Under the pieces are notes generated by a model. That model was not told where the DNA came from, did not search any database, and worked only from the letters and a program-made list of their open reading frames with translations. From contig CACYGY010000025.1 of the NCBI GenBank assembly GCA_902774025.1, forward strand, positions 1-36,740: DNA of 36,740 nt, in the 5' to 3' direction. The position numbers were made by a program, and so were the translations under genes. This document shows positions 33,445-36,740 of this stretch, piece after piece. The stretch is from an uncultured Eubacteriales bacterium. Lineage in GTDB: Bacteria > Bacillota > Clostridia > Christensenellales > Aristaeellaceae. Positions within the stretch are counted from its first letter, which is position 1; the number at the start of each line of letters is the position of its first letter.

Positions 33445-34860
33445 TCAGGTTTTCCCCCTTTCCCTGATAAACCCAATTCTTTTTCTCCACTTACCAGTGT
33501 AATAGACAAACAGAGTCATGGCCATGCCCAATACCCAGGACACCAGAAGCGAGGAGAAAATGGAATCCGGGTGTCCCTGCGGCCAATCCTGGGAAGTGGT
33601 CAGTCTTACCAGAAGATAAGCCAGAGGCATTCTCAGGATGACGGTGGAGATAATGGAAATCCACATGGGACGGACGGTTTCGCCCAGACCGCGCATGACG
33701 CCCTGAAGCACCTGGGTCACCGCAAAACAGATGTACCCGAAAGCCAGCCATTTCAGACCCCGGTCGCCCAGGGTAATCACCATGTCCGTATCCGTAAACA
33801 TTCCAATCAGGGACCGGCCAAAGAGCAGAATGCAGGCTACCAGCACGGAGGAAACTGCCAGGGCCAGCTTCAGCATGGATTTCGTTCCGCTCTGGATTCT
33901 GTCGATTTTCCCGGCTCCGAGATTCTGTCCCACATAGGTGGTGGCTGCCGTGCCAAAGGTAAAGTTGGGCATCATGGCAAAGCCGTCCACCTTCATCACC
34001 GCCACACTGGCAGCGATCATCACCTCGCCCATGGCGTTGGTGAGATTCTGCACGATGATGGCGGACATGGAATAGATCGCGCTGGTTACGCCGGCGGGCA
34101 GGCCCAGCATGCACAGCTTCCGGATCAGCTTCCAGTCAGGCCTGAGGGTTTCCCGGTTGATATCCACAACCTGCTTCAGGCGGATAAGCCTCAGGAAGCA
34201 CAGAGCACCGGACAGAAACATGGCCAGAATGGTGGCCCATGCAACGCCTGCTACACCCATGCCGAAATTCCGGACGAAGAGAAGGTCCAGTACAATATTG
34301 AGCAGAGAAGCTGCCACCAGGAAAACCAGAGGATAGAAACTGTCCCCCATTCCTCTGAGAACGCCGGAGAGAATGTTGTAGGCTGCACTGCCCAGCATAC
34401 CGGCAAAAACGATCTGCAGATAGATAATTGCCCCTTCGGCCACTGCCTCGGGAGGATTCACCATGCGGATGAGAACGGGTGTGAGAAGAACGCCCACAAT
34501 GCTCATGAGCACACCGGAACTAATGGTCAGAAAAATCGTGGAACCCGCCAGTCTGGAGAGATCCTGGCGCAGCCGTGCACCAAAGAACTGCGCGGACAGG
34601 ATACTGGCGCCGGTGGCGATTCCCATGAAAAGCACCAGCATCAGGTTCAGAATCGGAAAGGAGGTGCCCACGGCTGCAAGCGCCGTATCGCCCACATACT
34701 TTCCTACAATGATGGAGTCCACTGTGTTGTACAACTGCTGCGCCAGATTACCGATCAGCAGCGGCGTGGAAAACCGGATCAGCACACGCAGCGGCGAATC
34801 CACTGTCATATCCTGTGTGCCGAAATATGTCTGCAGTTTCTTCCACCTGGCTCCTGCCAT
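33445..34860 (-). CDS. MATE family efflux transporter, 471 aa
   Basis: An inner-membrane multidrug and toxin extrusion transporter with twelve predicted hydrophobic segments. Family features include the N-terminal LIRFSTPLLIGNLAQQLYNTVDSIIVGKYVG and the matching start of the second half, LIRKLCMLGLPAGVTSAIYS, plus the loop GVLRGMGDSFYPLVF. It exports cationic compounds using a sodium or proton gradient; the substrate is unknown. ATG at 34860 has GAGGAGG eight bases upstream, so the 15-residue extension is rejected. The regulator gene follows by two bases with translational coupling likely, suggesting that export or metal status controls expression. A possible promoter and two palindromes lie upstream (34884-34936). 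Confidence 0.94.
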   Translation of the reverse strand: MAGARWKKLQTYFGTQDMTVDSPLRVLIRFSTPLLIGNLAQQLYNTVDSIIVGKYVGDTALAAVGTSFPILNLMLVLFMGIATGASILSAQFFGARLRQDLSRLAGSTIFLTISSGVLMSIVGVLLTPVLIRMVNPPEAVAEGAIIYLQIVFAGMLGSAAYNILSGVLRGMGDSFYPLVFLVAASLLNIVLDLLFVRNFGMGVAGVAWATILAMFLSGALCFLRLIRLKQVVDINRETLRPDWKLIRKLCMLGLPAGVTSAIYSMSAIIVQNLTNAMGEVMIAASVAVMKVDGFAMMPNFTFGTAATTYVGQNLGAGKIDRIQSGTKSMLKLALAVSSVLVACILLFGRSLIGMFTDTDMVITLGDRGLKWLAFGYICFAVTQVLQGVMRGLGETVRPMWISIISTVILRMPLAYLLVRLTTSQDWPQGHPDSIFSSLLVSWVLGMAMTLFVYYTGKWRKRIGFIRERGKT

Positions 34861-34883
34861 CGCTATTTCCTCCTCACCGGGAG

Positions 34884-34936
34884 TTTGTATCCCAAAATCT
34901 GTCAATCAACAAAGGCAACCTTATCAGAGGCTCTGA
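34884..34936 (-). promoter_or_regulatory. Candidate promoter and palindromes of the MATE-MntR operon
   Basis: On the minus strand TTGTTG (34907-34912) and TACAAA (34884-34889) are 17 bp apart. Just upstream lie AAGG-caa-CCTT (34912-34922) and the 13-bp palindrome TCAGAG-G-CTCTGA (34924-34936), possible operator sites. The match to any known MntR box is weak. Confidence 0.35.
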
Positions 34937-34954
34937 CTCAGTCGCCTGCGATTT

Positions 34955-36136
34955 TCACACATTTTCGAAAAAAGGAGTTCCGTCTTCCCTGCGCAGCACA
35001 CCGCTTTCGAAATGCAGGGGGGATGGACGGGAAATCATGTAGCGCAGGATTTCCTCCATACGCACGGTTTCCTGAAAGGTCACAAGAGAGAAGCTGACGC
35101 CGTGCTTTCTGGCCCGTCCCGTGCGTCCGATCCGGTGAAGATAATATTCGTTCTCCTGGGGAAGATCAAAGTTGATGACGGCTTCCACGTCATCCACATC
35201 GATGCCCCTGGCAGCTACATCTGTGGCGATCAGGACAGGGAACTTACCCTTCTTGAAGCCGTTCATGGTTTCCATCCTCTGCTTCTGGTTGATATCCCCA
35301 TGGATGCACTCCACCGGATATCCTTCCTTCTTCAGACGGGAAGTAAGACGGTCCACCATAAACTTGGTATTACAGAAGATCATGATCCGACCATAGACGT
35401 CCGCATCCAGGAGATACAGAAGGTCCTCAATCTTTCTGCCGCTTTCCGTGGAAATCACGTACTGTGTTATCTGAGGCCTGTCTTCTTTTTTGGCTTCCAC
35501 CGTGACCTCCACGGGATCATGCTGATACTTCCAGGCTATGGTCAGCACGTCCTGATTGGTAGTGGCGGAGAACAGCACCAGCTGCCGATCTGCGGGGGTC
35601 TTTTCAATGATGCTTGTGACATCCTTCACAAAGCCCATGTTCAGCATCTCGTCCGCTTCGTCAAGGACCATGGTATGCACAGCGTCCAGGCGAACATTTC
35701 CCCGCTGCATGTGGTCAAGCAGTCGACCTGGCGTAGCCACGAGAATCTGGGGATTCCTTTTCAGGGCATTGATCTGTGCTTTCATGGATTGACCGCCGTA
35801 CACGACTGCGATCCGGCAATTTCGAATATACCTGCACAGATGGGTCAGTTCCTCTCCGATCTGAACAGCAAGTTCCCGGGTGGGGCAAAGGACGACTTCC
35901 TGGATTCTGGGATCCCGGAGCTGTACATATTCCAGCATGGGAATTCCGAAGGCACAGGTTTTTCCCGTACCAGTAGGGGCAATGGCGTTAATATCCCGCC
36001 CTTCCATCATCAGGGGTATGGTCTTCTTCTGGACCGTGGAGGGCTCAGAAAAACCCATATCACGAACCGCTCTGAGGATTTCAGGGCTCAGATCCATATC
36101 TTCAAACTGTAAGTTTTCCAGTGACTGTTCCTCCAA
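34955..36136 (-). CDS. DEAD-box RNA helicase, 393 aa
   Basis: An ATP-dependent RNA helicase core that remodels RNA in ribosome assembly or decay. All motifs are present: FSEPSTVQKKTIP (Q-motif), APTGTGKT (motif I), PTRELAVQ, TPGRLLDHM, DEADEM (II), SATT (III), IHGDINQKQR, ATDVAARGIDV (V) and HRIGRTGRA (VI). There is no C-terminal basic or RNA-binding extension, so it is a minimal core protein. The start is TTG at 36136 because GGAAGGAG lies six bases upstream; a longer ATG start at 36220 would overlap the TSCPD gene and lacks a site. It follows the TSCPD gene by 14 bp. Confidence 0.92.
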   Translation of the reverse strand: MEEQSLENLQFEDMDLSPEILRAVRDMGFSEPSTVQKKTIPLMMEGRDINAIAPTGTGKTCAFGIPMLEYVQLRDPRIQEVVLCPTRELAVQIGEELTHLCRYIRNCRIAVVYGGQSMKAQINALKRNPQILVATPGRLLDHMQRGNVRLDAVHTMVLDEADEMLNMGFVKDVTSIIEKTPADRQLVLFSATTNQDVLTIAWKYQHDPVEVTVEAKKEDRPQITQYVISTESGRKIEDLLYLLDADVYGRIMIFCNTKFMVDRLTSRLKKEGYPVECIHGDINQKQRMETMNGFKKGKFPVLIATDVAARGIDVDDVEAVINFDLPQENEYYLHRIGRTGRARKHGVSFSLVTFQETVRMEEILRYMISRPSPLHFESGVLRREDGTPFFENV

Positions 36137-36150
36137 ATCTGACTCCTTCC

Positions 36151-36399
36151 TCACATGGCCGAAAGGCAGGCGCGGATGGCATGACTCAGCTGATCCGGAC
36201 AGGATGTATTTCCCCTGCATGGGACACCCTGGAGAAGGTCAGCGACTTCAGCTGCCTTCCGGCCGATAACCATTCTGGCAAGGCCTTCCGTATTTCCCTT
36301 ACATCCGCCATCAAACTTGCAGTAGGTGATGACGCCTTCCTCATTGATCTGCAGATCCACACCGCGGGAACATGTCCCATGGTTCTCATAATGAAACAT
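36151..36399 (-). CDS. TSCPD domain protein (TIGR03905-type), 82 aa
   Basis: A small cysteine-rich cytosolic protein of the family named for its terminal TSCPD motif, also found at the C-terminus of some class II ribonucleotide reductases. Cys residues occur at GTCSRG, ITYCKFDGGCKGN, GVPCRGNTSCPDQL and RACLS, consistent with metal binding or redox function. Its role alone is not established. GGGAGG sits seven bases before the ATG at 36399; the longer frame upstream runs through the tuf terminator and is rejected. It precedes the DEAD-box gene by 14 bp and is separated from tuf by a terminator. Confidence 0.9.
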   Translation of the reverse strand: MFHYENHGTCSRGVDLQINEEGVITYCKFDGGCKGNTEGLARMVIGRKAAEVADLLQGVPCRGNTSCPDQLSHAIRACLSAM

Positions 36400-36422
36400 A
36401 TCGATACCTCCCGGTCGAAAAA

Positions 36423-36448
36423 GAGGCGTCCCTTTTCCGGGACGCCTC
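36423..36448 (-). terminator. Intrinsic terminator of tuf
   Basis: On the minus strand GAGGCGTCCC pairs with GGGACGCCTC around a six-base loop and is followed directly by five T. Confidence 0.93.
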
Positions 36449-36463
36449 CGGTGAATCCACGAA

Positions 36464-36740
36464 TTATTCGATAACCTTGGCCACAACACCGGAACCAACA
36501 GTACGGCCGCCTTCACGGATAGCGAAACGCAGGCCCTGCTCCATGGCGATGGGGGTGATCAGGGTGATTTCCATGTCGATGTTATCGCCGGGCATCACCA
36601 TTTCCACACCATCGGGCAGTTTGATGTTGCCGGTCACGTCAGTGGTACGGAAGTAGAACTGGGGACGATAGCCATTGAAGAAGGGCGTGTGACGGCCGCC
36701 TTCTTCCTTGGTCAGAACGTACACCTGTCCGATGCAGTGG
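36464..36740 (-). CDS. tuf: Elongation factor Tu, C-terminal part (truncated by window edge)
   Basis: The last 92 codons or so of EF-Tu, the GTPase that brings aminoacyl-tRNA to the ribosome. The visible domain-3 sequence is unmistakable: [70 protein letters not shown] and the end SGVVAKVIE. The 5' part lies beyond 36740, so no start can be assigned. A strong terminator follows the stop. Confidence 0.97.
   Translation of the reverse strand, partial: HCIGQVYVLTKEEGGRHTPFFNGYRPQFYFRTTDVTGNIKLPDGVEMVMPGDNIDMEITLITPIAMEQGLRFAIREGGRTVGSGVVAKVIE

Noticed and set aside
36464..36724. A complete small EF-Tu-like gene starting at 36724
   Set aside because: The codon there is an internal Val of EF-Tu; homology continues to the window edge, so this is the truncated end of tuf.

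Overview
The window looks like chromosomal DNA from an anaerobic Gram-positive bacterium of the Bacillota, most likely class Clostridia from a gut or rumen habitat. Base composition is moderately GC-rich by eye (not counted). The assignment rests on strong AGGAGG-type ribosome sites on nearly every gene, sigma-A-like promoters, a DtxR/MntR-type regulator, AddB rather than RecBCD, an IPATG sortase-anchored surface protein, and an EF-Tu of Gram-positive type. No phage, insertion sequence, CRISPR array or toxin-antitoxin pair is visible. Most genes are housekeeping; the accessory interest lies in the middle third.

Layout. 1-2.3 kb: tRNA-Trp(CCA), an unrecognised coiled-coil protein gene and an M18 aminopeptidase gene, all on the minus strand. 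2.3-8.1 kb (plus): a HAD hydrolase, the AddB nuclease subunit without AddA beside it, and a cytosolic gamma-glutamyltransferase-like protein, ending at a bidirectional terminator. 8.2-12.1 kb (minus): a three-gene, ATGA-overlapping chaperone operon made of a GrpE-like protein, a shortened Hsp70 and an unusual J-like/TPR protein with an Asp-rich tail, behind a promoter with a perfect palindrome between its -35 and -10 boxes. A NUDIX hydrolase gene lies just upstream. 12.6-13.7 kb holds no convincing gene. 13.8-17.6 kb: a small lipoprotein, an AlkZ-related protein, and an 818-residue protein with an adenosine-deaminase-like domain joined to a Rossmann-like, possibly SLOG-type, C-terminal domain. 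17.6-18.2 kb is intergenic and carries a perfect 23-bp inverted repeat.

18.2-26.3 kb: NagA, a 1757-residue beta-helix/pilin-like surface protein, and a divergent secreted transglutaminase-like protein whose ribosome site is separated from its start by a predicted nested hairpin. 26.3-30.3 kb (plus): a NifU-like protein, a GH38 alpha-mannosidase and a metallophosphoesterase, apparently one operon. 30.6-31.1 kb: a 77-codon gene with a double-glycine leader-like C-terminus (possible orphan peptide precursor) and tRNA-Leu(CAA). 31.1-36.7 kb: uvrC, then on the minus strand a MATE transporter with an MntR/DtxR-type regulator, a DEAD-box helicase preceded by a TSCPD protein, and the 3' end of tuf running off the window.

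How the parts fit. NagA, the GH38 enzyme and the surface adhesin suggest a cell that binds and processes host or plant glycans, though they are not shown to be co-regulated. MATE and MntR form a likely metal-responsive pair. The two best candidates for little-described biology are the specialised Hsp70 triad and the deaminase-sensor fusion. Functional statements are inferred from sequence motifs recognised by eye; no database search was run.
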